Shown piece by piece: positions 54,397-62,381 of a stretch of 64,000 nucleotides of DNA. The position numbers and the translations under genes are program-made. How positions within the stretch are numbered: position 1 is the first letter of the stretch; every line of letters begins with the position of its first letter. Source of the DNA: Mageeibacillus indolicus UPII9-5 (GTDB lineage Bacteria > Bacillota > Clostridia > Saccharofermentanales > Fastidiosipilaceae); the NCBI RefSeq assembly GCF_000025225.2, contig NC_013895.2, positions 496,001 to 560,000 of the forward strand. The letters are read 5' to 3'. The notes beneath the pieces are model-generated. The model was not told the origin of the DNA, did not search any database, and saw nothing but the letters and a program-made list of their open reading frames with translations.

Positions 54397-56316
54397 ATGA
54401 AAATTATTAATATTGGAGTTTTAGCTCATGTTGATGCGGGAAAAACTACCTTAACAGAAAGCTTATTATATAACAGTGGAGCGATTACAGAATTAGGAAG
54501 CGTGGACAGAGGTACAACGAAAACGGATAATACGCTTTTAGAACGTCAGAGAGGAATTACAATTCAGACGGCGATAACCTCTTTTCAGTGGAAAAATACT
54601 AAGATAAACATCATAGACACGCCAGGACATATGGATTTTTTAGCAGAAGTATATCGTTCATTATCAGTATTAGATGGGGCAATTCTACTGATTTCTGCAA
54701 AAGATGGCGTACAAGCACAAACTCGTATATTGTTTCATGCACTTAGGAAAATAGGTATTCCCACAATCTTTTTTATCAATAAGATTGACCAAAATGGAAT
54801 TGATTTATCAACGGTTTATCAGGATATTAAAGAGAAACTTTCTGCGGAAATTGTAATCAAACAGAAGGTAGAACTGCATCCTAATATGCGTGTAATGAAC
54901 TTTACCGAATCTGAACAATGGGATATGGTAATAGAAGGAAATGATTACCTTTTGGAGAAATATACGTCTGGGAAATTATTGGAAGCATTAGAACTCGAAC
55001 AAGAGGAAAGCATAAGATTTCATAATTGTTCCCTGTTCCCTGTTTATCACGGAAGTGCAAAAAACAATATAGGGATTGATAACCTTATAGAAGTGATTAC
55101 GAATAAATTTTATTCATCAACACATCGAGGTCAGTCTGAACTTTGCGGAAAAGTTTTCAAAATTGAGTATTCGGAAAAAAGACAGCGTCTTGCATATATA
55201 CGTCTTTATAGTGGCGTACTGCATTTGCGAGATTCGGTTAGAATATCGGAAAAGGAAAAAATAAAAATTACAGAAATGTATACTTCAATAAATGGTGAAT
55301 TATGTAAAATCGATAAGGCTTATTCCGGGGAAATTGTTATTTTGCAGAATGAGTTTTTGAAGTTAAATAGTGTTCTTGGAGATACAAAGCTATTGCCACA
55401 GAGAGAGAGAATTGAAAATCCCCTCCCTCTGCTGCAAACGACTGTTGAACCGAGCAAACCTCAACAAAGGGAAATGTTACTTGATGCACTTTTAGAAATC
55501 TCCGACAGTGACCCGCTTCTGCGATATTATGTGGATTCTGCGACACATGAAATCATACTTTCTTTCTTAGGGAAAGTACAAATGGAAGTGACTTGTGCTC
55601 TGCTGCAAGAAAAGTATCATGTGGAGATAGAAATAAAAGAGCCTACAGTCATTTATATGGAAAGACCGTTAAAAAAAGCAGAGTATACCATTCACATCGA
55701 AGTTCCACCGAATCCTTTCTGGGCTTCCATTGGTCTATCTGTAGCACCGCTTCCATTAGGGAGCGGAGTACAGTATGAGAGCTCGGTTTCTCTTGGATAC
55801 TTAAATCAATCGTTTCAAAATGCAGTTATGGAGGGGATACGCTATGGCTGTGAACAAGGATTGTATGGTTGGAATGTGACGGACTGTAAAATCTGTTTTA
55901 AGTATGGCTTATACTATAGCCCTGTTAGTACCCCAGCAGATTTTCGGATGCTTGCTCCTATTGTATTGGAACAAGTCTTAAAAAAAGCTGGAACAGAATT
56001 GTTAGAGCCATATCTTAGTTTTAAAATTTATGCGCCACAGGAATATCTTTCACGAGCATACAACGATGCTCCTAAATATTGTGCGAACATCGTAGACACT
56101 CAATTGAAAAATAATGAGGTCATTCTTAGTGGAGAAATCCCTGCTCGGTGTATTCAAGAATATCGTAGTGATTTAACTTTCTTTACAAATGGACGTAGTG
56201 TTTGTTTAACAGAGTTAAAAGGGTACCATGTTACTACCGGTGAACCTGTTTGCCAGCCCCGTCGTCCAAATAGTCGGATAGATAAAGTACGATATATGTT
56301 CAATAAAATAACTTAG
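54397..56316 (+). CDS. tet(M): Tetracycline resistance ribosomal protection protein Tet(M)
   Basis: This 639-aa EF-G-like GTPase removes tetracycline from the ribosome. G1 [13 protein letters not shown]2 [13 protein letters not shown]3 DTPGHMDF and G4 NKIDQ are intact. The five-domain layout and full length (639 aa from ATG 54397, after AATGGAGGAA) match Tet(M). No frameshift or stop is seen, so resistance to tetracycline and related drugs is expected. An in-frame codon 15 bases upstream lies over the ribosome site and is not the start. Confidence 0.98.
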   Translation: MKIINIGVLAHVDAGKTTLTESLLYNSGAITELGSVDRGTTKTDNTLLERQRGITIQTAITSFQWKNTKINIIDTPGHMDFLAEVYRSLSVLDGAILLISAKDGVQAQTRILFHALRKIGIPTIFFINKIDQNGIDLSTVYQDIKEKLSAEIVIKQKVELHPNMRVMNFTESEQWDMVIEGNDYLLEKYTSGKLLEALELEQEESIRFHNCSLFPVYHGSAKNNIGIDNLIEVITNKFYSSTHRGQSELCGKVFKIEYSEKRQRLAYIRLYSGVLHLRDSVRISEKEKIKITEMYTSINGELCKIDKAYSGEIVILQNEFLKLNSVLGDTKLLPQRERIENPLPLLQTTVEPSKPQQREMLLDALLEISDSDPLLRYYVDSATHEIILSFLGKVQMEVTCALLQEKYHVEIEIKEPTVIYMERPLKKAEYTIHIEVPPNPFWASIGLSVAPLPLGSGVQYESSVSLGYLNQSFQNAVMEGIRYGCEQGLYGWNVTDCKICFKYGLYYSPVSTPADFRMLAPIVLEQVLKKAGTELLEPYLSFKIYAPQEYLSRAYNDAPKYCANIVDTQLKNNEVILSGEIPARCIQEYRSDLTFFTNGRSVCLTELKGYHVTTGEPVCQPRRPNSRIDKVRYMFNKIT

Positions 56317-56413
56317 TGTATTTTATGTTGTTATATAAATATGGTTTCTTGTTAAATAAGATGAAATATTTTTTAATAAAGATTTGAATTAAAGTGTAAA
56401 GGAGGAGATAGTT

Positions 56414-56602
56414 ATTATAAACTACAAGTGGATATTGTGTCCTGTATGTGGAAATAAAACACGATTAAAGATAAGGGAAGATACTGAATTAAAAAAATTC
56501 CCCCTCTATTGTCCGAAATGCAGACAAGAAAATTTAATTGAAATAAAGCAGTTCAAAGTAACTGTGATTACAGAGCCAGACGCAAAGACGCAGAGCCGAT
56601 AA
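56414..56602 (+). CDS. orf6: Tn916 Orf6, cysteine-rich KTR-type small protein
   Basis: A 62-codon frame encodes a zinc-ribbon-like protein: YKWILCPVCGNKTRLKIRED, then YCPKCRQENLIEIKQ, with two CPxC pairs. There is no ATG, GTG or TTG at a usable position. ATT 56414 lies eight bases after AAAGGAGG and is the best initiator by spacing. The function is unknown. It follows tet(M) by 97 bases, and its stop is inside a terminator stem. Confidence 0.75.
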   Translation: MINYKWILCPVCGNKTRLKIREDTELKKFPLYCPKCRQENLIEIKQFKVTVITEPDAKTQSR

Positions 56603-56640
56603 AATGAGATTAATACAATCTCATTTTATCGGCTCTTTCC
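56592..56640 (+). terminator. Terminator after orf6
   Basis: A perfect 20-bp inverted repeat (56592-56611 and 56617-56636), five-base loop, then TTTCC. The left arm covers the orf6 stop. The arms may also serve orf9, which converges from the right. Confidence 0.85.
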
Positions 56641-56661
56641 GTTATGTATGGATTCTTTTAA

Positions 56662-57015
56662 TTAGTCTTCGATGTTTCTTGCTTCGTTGATACCGCTGGC
56701 TAAAGATTCCATTAAGGATAGTTCTTTGTCTGTAAAGCTATCCATGTATTTCTCTATCTGTAATCGTCGGGTGCTTTTTACCAAGTTATTAGCAGGTAAG
56801 AAAAATTCATCAACGGAAACATGAAGTAACGATACAAGGTCATAAAGAACTTGTATGCTGGGGTGTTGCCCTTTATTTTCAATATTAGTTAAGTACCGTG
56901 GGTCAATTTCAATCAATGCTCCCACTTGTTCACGAGTTAAACCTCGTTTCAATCGAGCTTCTTTAATGGCTAAACCAAAGGCTCTAAAATCATATTTATC
57001 TTCTTTTTTACGCAT
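56662..57015 (-). CDS. orf9: Tn916 Orf9, XRE-family repressor
   Basis: This 117-aa Cro/CI-type protein has [36 protein letters not shown] and a short C-terminal oligomerisation region. It is thought to repress the orf7-orf8 promoter of Tn916. Transcribed leftward against orf6; GAGGTGG precedes its start. Confidence 0.92.
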   Translation of the reverse strand: MRKKEDKYDFRAFGLAIKEARLKRGLTREQVGALIEIDPRYLTNIENKGQHPSIQVLYDLVSLLHVSVDEFFLPANNLVKSTRRLQIEKYMDSFTDKELSLMESLASGINEARNIED

Positions 57016-57519
57016 AGTAGACCACCTCTATACATTTTATTGTTCCTACTGAATTAAAAACAGGTATAGAAAAACGTGTTATATGGTTTATAGGTTTATA
57101 TTTAATAAAAAGCACTACTAAACGCCAATAAAAAAAACCGTTATATGGTAGTGCTATTTACGCTGTTAAAATATTGTATATTACTTCCAAATGGCGGTTT
57201 GTTGGAGGTCAACGTCGCCATGAAGTACATCATATACAATAAATTTCCTTACATTGGGTTCTTGTCAAAAAAAGTCGTCTATCTGCAATAGATAAGTACG
57301 TCCACCAATGTGGTTTTATAAATCATATAGATAGAATAACAGAAGCATGTAAACAGAGAAATAAATCTGTTTATATGCTTTTTTGGCTATTCAGAACTTT
57401 TTTACGAAGTTTATTTATCAGTAATGCAACAAATCCCCCTTTCACATTGGGACTAAGAGTGAAAGGAGATAAACGAGCAAGGCTCACTTCCTTTCCTAGA
57501 CAGAAAGGGGGTGAGAAAC
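57016..57519 (+). other. Tn916 regulatory gap between orf9 and orf7
   Basis: This gap should hold the divergent promoters for orf9 and orf7. A 23-codon frame (57220-57291, MKYIIYNKFPYIGFL, then SKKVVYLQ) follows TTGGAGG and may correspond to the small orf10, but coding is uncertain. AT-rich stretches near 57085-57105 and 57165-57185 look promoter-like. No clear operator was found. Confidence 0.45.
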
Positions 57520-57942
57520 ATGAAACCATCTTCTTTTCAGACCACAATAGAAAATCAGTTTGACTATATCTGTAAACGTGCTATGGAAGACGAGCGAAAG
57601 AATTATATGCTTTATCTTTCAAGGATTGCAAAGCGTGAGGTGTCCTTTTCGGATGTTGGCGATTATCTTGTTAGCCAGTTTGCGACAACAGATAACTATT
57701 CAACTGACTTTCAGATTTTTACACTCAATGGGTTATCAGTAGGCGTTGAAAATGATTTGTTGAGTGAAGCATTACGTGAGTTGCCAGACAAGAAACGTGA
57801 AATTCTACTGCTGTTTTACTTTATGGACATGAGCGATTCAGAAATTGCAGACCTGTTGAAATTGAACCGTTCTACTGTCTATCGGCATAGAACCAGTGGA
57901 CTAGCCTTAATTAAAAAGTTTATGGAGGAATTTGAAGAATGA
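57520..57942 (+). CDS. orf7: Tn916 Orf7, sigma-factor-like regulator
   Basis: This 140-aa sigma-70 family protein shows a region 4 helix-turn-helix in the C-terminal part: ALRELPDKKREILLLFYF, then SEIADLLKLNRSTVYRHRTSG. With Orf8 it activates transcription of xis, int and the transfer genes after tetracycline induction. ATG 57520 follows GAAAGGGGGTGAG; the GTG at 57511 is part of that site and is not used. It overlaps orf8 by four bases. Confidence 0.9.
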   Translation: MKPSSFQTTIENQFDYICKRAMEDERKNYMLYLSRIAKREVSFSDVGDYLVSQFATTDNYSTDFQIFTLNGLSVGVENDLLSEALRELPDKKREILLLFYFMDMSDSEIADLLKLNRSTVYRHRTSGLALIKKFMEEFEE

Positions 57943-58169
57943 AAACACAATATCCTATGATTCCCTTTCCTCTCATTGTAAAGGCAACAGATGGCGATAC
58001 CGAAGCGATTAACCAGATTCTACATCATTACAGAGGGTACATAACGAAGCGTTCCCTACGACTTATGAAAGATGAATATGGCAATCAAAGTATGGTCGTT
58101 GATGAAGTCTTACGTGGAAGAATGGAAACCAGACTGATTACAAAGATTTTGTCATTTGAAATTAAGTAA
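57939..58169 (+). CDS. orf8: Tn916 Orf8, helix-turn-helix regulator
   Basis: This 76-aa protein (MKTQYPMIPFPLIVKATDGD, then AINQILHHYRGYITK) is of the small HTH type found beside Tn916 Orf7 and acts with it. It starts in the ATGA overlap with orf7, so the two are co-translated. Confidence 0.88.
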   Translation: MKTQYPMIPFPLIVKATDGDTEAINQILHHYRGYITKRSLRLMKDEYGNQSMVVDEVLRGRMETRLITKILSFEIK

Positions 58170-58629
58170 TATCCTCTCTCCTTTCGTGGAAGCGTGCTAA
58201 ACCATTCCACGCTTCCCGAACAGGGAGGTTTGTTATTCCACCAAAGCATATTGAGCTTTCAATGTGTTTTGATAGGCTAACGAGCCATTGTTCTTTGAAA
58301 ACTGAATAAAAGTAATCGAATACGTTTCGATAAGAAAAGAGCCAACGGAACTAACCGCCATGACCTATCTTATAAAGATAGCGAGCGATTCATGTTAGTG
58401 ATCCGAGAAGCAATCTTTAGCAGGATTGCCTGCAACGACATTCTTATCGTGATAATGATACTCCCATACAGTCAATAGTCCGAGCGTGATAAAACCGTCG
58501 CAGGCAATGAGTATGGCTACATGAGAACCATGCAGGGGTGGAACTCCCGTGAGCTTTGCTAAAGCTGTTCGATTGCTGGTAAAACAACTTTTATGAAATC
58601 CAAATAAGTGATTTGGAAAGGAGGATTTT
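58170..58629 (+). other. Tn916 gap between orf8 and xis
   Basis: A stem GGAAGCGTG/CACGCTTCC (58188-58196 and 58208-58216) lies at the left and could slow transcription. The rest has several short inverted repeats and no gene I can support on either strand. The xis promoter should lie here, but no clean -35/-10 pair was found. AAAGGAGGA at 58617 is the xis ribosome site. Confidence 0.5.
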
Positions 58630-58833
58630 ATGAAGCAGACTGACATTCCTATTTGGGAACGTTATACCCTAACCATTGAAGAAGCGTCAAAATATTTTCG
58701 TATTGGCGAAAACAAGCTACGACGCTTGGCAGAGGAAAATAAAAATGCAAATTGGCTGATTATGAATGGCAATCGTATTCAGATTAAACGAAAACAATTT
58801 GAAAAAATTATAGATACATTGGACGCAATCTAG
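58630..58833 (+). CDS. xis: Tn916 excisionase Xis
   Basis: This 67-aa winged-helix DNA-bending protein ([20 protein letters not shown], then [16 protein letters not shown]) is full length. It directs Int toward excision by binding near the element ends. The AGGAGGATTTT site precedes the ATG. The int gene follows 81 bases later and is frameshifted, so Xis may have no working partner from this copy. Confidence 0.96.
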
Positions 58834-58914
58834 CGTCGCCAAAGGGTCTTGTATATGATAAAATAGTATTAAGTCGTATCAAGGCTCTTTCCATAAAGGA
58901 AAGGAGCAAATGCC

Positions 58915-60133
58915 ATGTCAGAAAAAAGACGTGACAATAAAGGTCGAATCTTAAAGACTGGAGAGAGCCAACGAAAAGACGGAAGATACTTATACAAATA
59001 TATAGATTCATTTGGAGAACCGCAATTTGTTTACTCGTGGAAACTTGTGGCTACAGACCGAGTACCAGCAGGAAAGCGTGATTGTATCTCACTTAGAGAG
59101 AAAATCGCAGAGTTACAGAAAGACATTCATGATGGTATTGATGTTGTAGGAAAGAAAATGACACTCTGCCAGCTTTACGCAAAACAGAACGCTCAAAGAC
59201 CAAAGGTTAGAAAAAAACACTGAAACTGGACGCAAATATCTTATGGATATTTTGAAGAAAGACAAGTTAGGTGTAAGAAGTATTGACAGTATTAAGCCAT
59301 CAGACGCTAAAGAATGGGCTATTAGAATGAGTGAAAATGGTTATGCTTATCAAACCATCAATAACTACAAACGTTCTTTAAAGGCTTCATTCTATATTGC
59401 TATACAAGATGATTGTGTTCGGAAGAATCCATTTGACTTTCAACTGAAAGCAGTTCTTGATGATGATACTGTCCCTAAGACCGTACTAACAGAAGAACAG
59501 GAAGAAAAACTGTTAGCCTTTGCAAAAGCTGATAAAACCTACAGCAAAAATTATGATGAAATTCTGATACTCTTAAAAACAGGTCTTCGTATTTCAGAGT
59601 TTGGTGGTTTGACACTTCCAGATTTAGATTTTGAGAATCGTCTTGTCAATATAGACCATCAGCTATTGAGAGATACTGAAATTGGGTACTACATTGAAAC
59701 ACCAAAGACCAAAAGTGGCGAACGTCAAGTTCCTATGGTTGAAGAAGCCTATCAAGCATTTAAGCGAGTGTTAGCGAATCGAAAGAATGATAAGCGTGTT
59801 GAGATTGATGGATATAGTGATTTCCTCTTTCTTAATAGAAAGAACTATCCAAAAGTGGCAAGTGATTACAACGGCATGATGAAAGGTCTTGTTAAGAAAT
59901 ACAATAAGTATAACGAGGATAAATTGCCACACATCACTCCACATAGTTTGCGACATACATTCTGTACCAACTATGCAAATGCAGGAATGAATCCAAAGGC
60001 ATTACAGTACATTATGGGACATGCTAATATAGCCATGACGCTGAACTATTACGCACATGCAACATTCGATTCTGCAATGGCAGAAATGAAACGCTTGAAT
60101 AAAGAGAAGCAACAGGAGCGTCTTGTTGCTTAG
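58915..60133 (+). pseudogene. int: Tn916 tyrosine integrase, frameshifted at an A-run
   Basis: The frame starts at ATG 58915 (MSEKRRDNKGRILKTGESQR), the arm-binding domain, but ends at TGA 59221-59223 after RPKVRKKH. Seven As at 59211-59217 are one more than needed; with six, the reading VRKNTETGRKYLMDILKK continues to 60133. The total of 1219 bases is one above the 405 codons plus stop of Tn916 Int. The catalytic part downstream is intact (KTGLRISEFGG Arg, LRHTFCTNYANAG, GHANIAMTLNYY Tyr). As written, no full integrase is made. A homopolymer sequencing error or polymerase slippage restoring the frame are the alternatives. Confidence 0.9.
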
Positions 60134-60146
60134 TAGTACAAATGAA

Positions 60147-60167
60147 TTTACTACTTATTTACCACTT
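60147..60167 (+). repeat. Integrase arm-type direct repeats, right end
   Basis: TTTACTACTTATTTACCACTT holds two copies of the motif seen at 42348-42371. They lie just downstream of int and are the expected Int arm sites of the right end. Confidence 0.72.
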
Positions 60168-60281
60168 CTGACAGCTAAGACATGAGGAAATATGCAAAGA
60201 AACGTGAAGTATCTTCCTACAGTAAAAATACTCGAAAGCACATAGAATAAGGCTTTACGAGCATTTAAGAAAATATAAAAA

Positions 60282-60298
60282 GATAATTAGAAATTTAT
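60282..60298 (+). repeat. Tn916 right terminal inverted repeat
   Basis: GATAATTAGAAATTTAT is the imperfect complement of the left end (14 of 17 matches). Outside it begins unrelated, protein-like sequence. Confidence 0.72.
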
Positions 60299-60403
60299 AC
60301 TTTGTTTGAGCTAAAAAATGATAAATATCAGTTGCTTAATTCTGAAACCTTCAAAGAATATGAAGATATTCTAGAAAATGTTTTAAGTGCTCAATTGATA
60401 TAA
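60299..60403 (+). pseudogene. Severed C-terminus of the SMC/Rad50-like ATPase
   Basis: An open frame with no start reads TLFELKNDKYQLLNSETFKE, then YEDILENVLSAQLI and TAA (60401-60403). It begins at the Tn916 right end, on the same strand as the ATPase cut off at the left end. An L-x-N-D-K-Y-Q-L-L type strand and helix is what one would expect to close this kind of ATPase. It is therefore read as the displaced tail; this is inference from position, strand and sequence character. Confidence 0.68.
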
Positions 60404-60417
60404 ATAGAGATGAAGCT

Positions 60418-61749
60418 CTATCTCTCCATCTCCTTACCCATATAAATTCCATAATTTTTTCGTATCTTGTAAAGCTCGTCCATAGTCGATTTTGAGGAAG
60501 AATACTTCTGCATAAGGGTATTCTTCTTTTCTTGTAATTTATCAAGCTCAGCTAAAATATCCTTTGAATTTGGGAGCTTGGAATAGGATTTTTTAAGCTC
60601 TGAGAGAGCATTTTCATATAGGGTAATCTGAGCTTTGTACTCTTCAAAAAATGCCTTGTCAGACGGATTAGCAGTATATTCCTTGTAGCACGCCCTGTAT
60701 TTTTTAACGGTATGAACTTGCTCCATAGTGGTGGAAAGCTTCTGCATTTCCTTATCAATAGCCTTGATTTTCTCTTGTATATTTTGCCTTTCATCGGCTG
60801 CTGTTTGGATATACTCATCAAGCTGTTTAACGGATTTAATGCCATGTTCTCTGATATAAATAACAGACTCAGTCATTGTATGAAGGTTATGTTTGGTTGC
60901 CCAATATTCGTAGCCTTTGCTTTCCTTTACCTTTGCATTGGTGTTCATGTCAATAACATTGCCGATGCGTTTTTTGACGGCAGGAGTCTTTATGAACTCT
61001 CTTTCCGCAATGCGGTCTTTTAATCTTTCTTCGGTGTAATCTTCCCCGATTGTTTTAGCCCTTGTAAATCTCGCCTTATCTTTTGGCTTAAAAGCAATGT
61101 GCTTACCGTATTTGATTTCATAGCCAAGATCAGCCATCTTATTTAAAAATTCGTCCCAGTCCTTTGACTGTTTTATCATTCTGTCAATGTCAAATTGAAG
61201 CCTGCTTTTCCAAGAAGTGCCATGCTTTGCCTGTTCGTTTTCATACCAAGATTTACCGTTAATCTTATATTTTTTCTTATAGCTTTCGTAAAACTCGTCA
61301 ATGACAGATAGGTTATTTTCTTTGCATAACTTATCGCTCTGATAACGGATTTGGTGGTAGCTTTTCTTGTTAGACTGGTAGCACCTACCTGTTACCATAT
61401 TTACATTATTGAAGATGATGTGATTGTGGATATGCCCCTTATCTACGTGAGTAGATAAGACAAATTCGTACTCATCTTTGAGTATCTTTTTACACAGCTC
61501 CATACCAATCTGGTGAGCCAATTCAGGACTTGTTTCTCCCGGTAAAAATGATTGAATGAGATGTCTTGCAAGAACGGTTCCTTTTGTTCCTGCGTTATTT
61601 CGTGTCCTTAAAAACTGAGTGTGAGCAGTTGATTCGTGGCATTTATGAGTGCTTACTAAAAGCTGCTCGTCTGTTTTATCTCCGTTTACAATGTAGTCGA
61701 TAGCAAGATTAAGAGTCGATTTTATTGGATGTATTTTTGTAATAGCCAT
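60418..61749 (-). CDS. MOBP-type relaxase (MobA/VirD2 family)
   Basis: This 443-aa mobilisation relaxase cuts oriT and pilots the single strand. The N-terminal nuclease domain holds the metal-binding histidines in STHVDKGHIHNHIIFNNVN. The C-terminal half is a long coiled coil rich in Lys/Glu (residues ~300-430). It resembles relaxases of clostridial Tn1549-like and mobilisable elements, not Orf20 of Tn916. It starts two bases after the mobC stop (TAATAATGG). It appears intact and may let this region be mobilised by another conjugation system. Confidence 0.88.
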   Translation of the reverse strand: MAITKIHPIKSTLNLAIDYIVNGDKTDEQLLVSTHKCHESTAHTQFLRTRNNAGTKGTVLARHLIQSFLPGETSPELAHQIGMELCKKILKDEYEFVLSTHVDKGHIHNHIIFNNVNMVTGRCYQSNKKSYHQIRYQSDKLCKENNLSVIDEFYESYKKKYKINGKSWYENEQAKHGTSWKSRLQFDIDRMIKQSKDWDEFLNKMADLGYEIKYGKHIAFKPKDKARFTRAKTIGEDYTEERLKDRIAEREFIKTPAVKKRIGNVIDMNTNAKVKESKGYEYWATKHNLHTMTESVIYIREHGIKSVKQLDEYIQTAADERQNIQEKIKAIDKEMQKLSTTMEQVHTVKKYRACYKEYTANPSDKAFFEEYKAQITLYENALSELKKSYSKLPNSKDILAELDKLQEKKNTLMQKYSSSKSTMDELYKIRKNYGIYMGKEMER

Positions 61750-61751
61750 TA

Positions 61752-62108
61752 TTATTCACCTTCCGTTTCAGATGTTCTTTTCAGAAGTAGTGAATGAATT
61801 TGCCACAGCTCTTTTGAGAAATGTTCAATCTCTTTTTTTATATCACTGATGTCCTCTTTGTAGATTACACCTGTCGAATTTACTCGCTTTGAAATCTGAT
61901 TAATGTTGTTTGTTGCATTAGAAAGTAAGCCTTGTAAATCTCTGAAAGGCTCTAAATCCACTTGATAAATTTCCTTTTCCAAAACGCATTTGCGGATGAA
62001 ATGGCTCATGTTTCTACACTTCGCAAGTCTTTTTTTCTCTTCAAAAAGAGCCTTTTCTTCTTCAGTTAGTTTAATTTCAAGTCTTTCGTTTCTTATTCTA
62101 TTTGCCAT
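61752..62108 (-). CDS. mobC: MobC-family relaxosome accessory protein
   Basis: This 118-aa MobC protein starts with a ribbon-helix-helix (RNERLEIKLTEEEKALFEEK) and continues with the LLSNATNNINQISKRVN motif typical of PF05713. It melts or marks oriT for the relaxase. It is coupled to the relaxase gene downstream on the minus strand; AAGGAGG precedes its ATG. Confidence 0.88.
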   Translation of the reverse strand: MANRIRNERLEIKLTEEEKALFEEKKRLAKCRNMSHFIRKCVLEKEIYQVDLEPFRDLQGLLSNATNNINQISKRVNSTGVIYKEDISDIKKEIEHFSKELWQIHSLLLKRTSETEGE

Positions 62109-62236
62109 AGTTAGTTCCTCCTTTGAATGTATTTCGGGGTCTTAGGGTTCTCCCTAACGAGCTAAAAATTGATAAAAAAAGAAGCAGATCCCCAAGGGCT
62201 GCTTCGTCAATTTTTCGTAAGTGTCCGTACACTTAC
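62109..62236. other. Candidate oriT of the MobC/relaxase element
   Basis: Nested inverted repeats lie just upstream of mobC. They are AAAAATTGA/TCAATTTTT (62164-62172, 62207-62215), inside it GAAGCAG/CTGCTTC (62181-62187, 62199-62205), and then GTAAGTGT/ACACTTAC (62217-62224, 62229-62236). A MOBP oriT is expected here. The nick site is not assigned. The following bases to 62381 hold the araC promoter region. Confidence 0.6.
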
Positions 62237-62339
62237 TGTGCTTGCTACAAAAGAACGATTAAGATAGCAAGCATTAAGCATATTTTCAGAACAGTATATC
62301 AAATTTAACAAGAGATGGGAAGAGGGAGGCTCATATTTA

Positions 62340-62348
62340 TGGTATAAT
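62340..62348 (+). promoter_or_regulatory. Extended -10 promoter of the AraC-family gene
   Basis: TGGTATAAT (hexamer 62343-62348) is a TGN-extended -10, 34 bases before the start codon. No good -35 is present, as is common for extended -10 promoters. Confidence 0.6.
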
Positions 62349-62381
62349 AGCAAAAAATTATCAAGAAGCGAGACAAAAGGT

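Larger units (their letters stand above)
42284..60298 (+). mobile_element. Tn916-family integrative conjugative element carrying tet(M)
   Basis: About 18.0 kb, the size of Tn916. The gene order is that of Tn916: orf23, 22, 21, 20, 19, 18, 17, 16, 15, 14, 13, 12, tet(M), 6, 9 (reverse), 7, 8, xis, int. The ends show imperfect inverted repeats (42284-42300 and 60282-60298, 14 of 17 matches), with integrase arm-type direct repeats near both ends. The exact terminal bases and the coupling sequence cannot be fixed by eye. Frameshifts in orf16 and int suggest the copy cannot transfer by itself unless these are sequencing errors. Confidence 0.93.

Noticed and set aside
54397-56316. Second copy of fusA
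   Set aside because: Length, leader attenuator and transposon setting identify tet(M), a ribosomal protection paralogue of EF-G.
58395-58646. 83-codon minus-strand frame upstream of xis
   Set aside because: It overlaps the xis start, has no good ribosome site and looks like a reading of non-coding Tn916 DNA.
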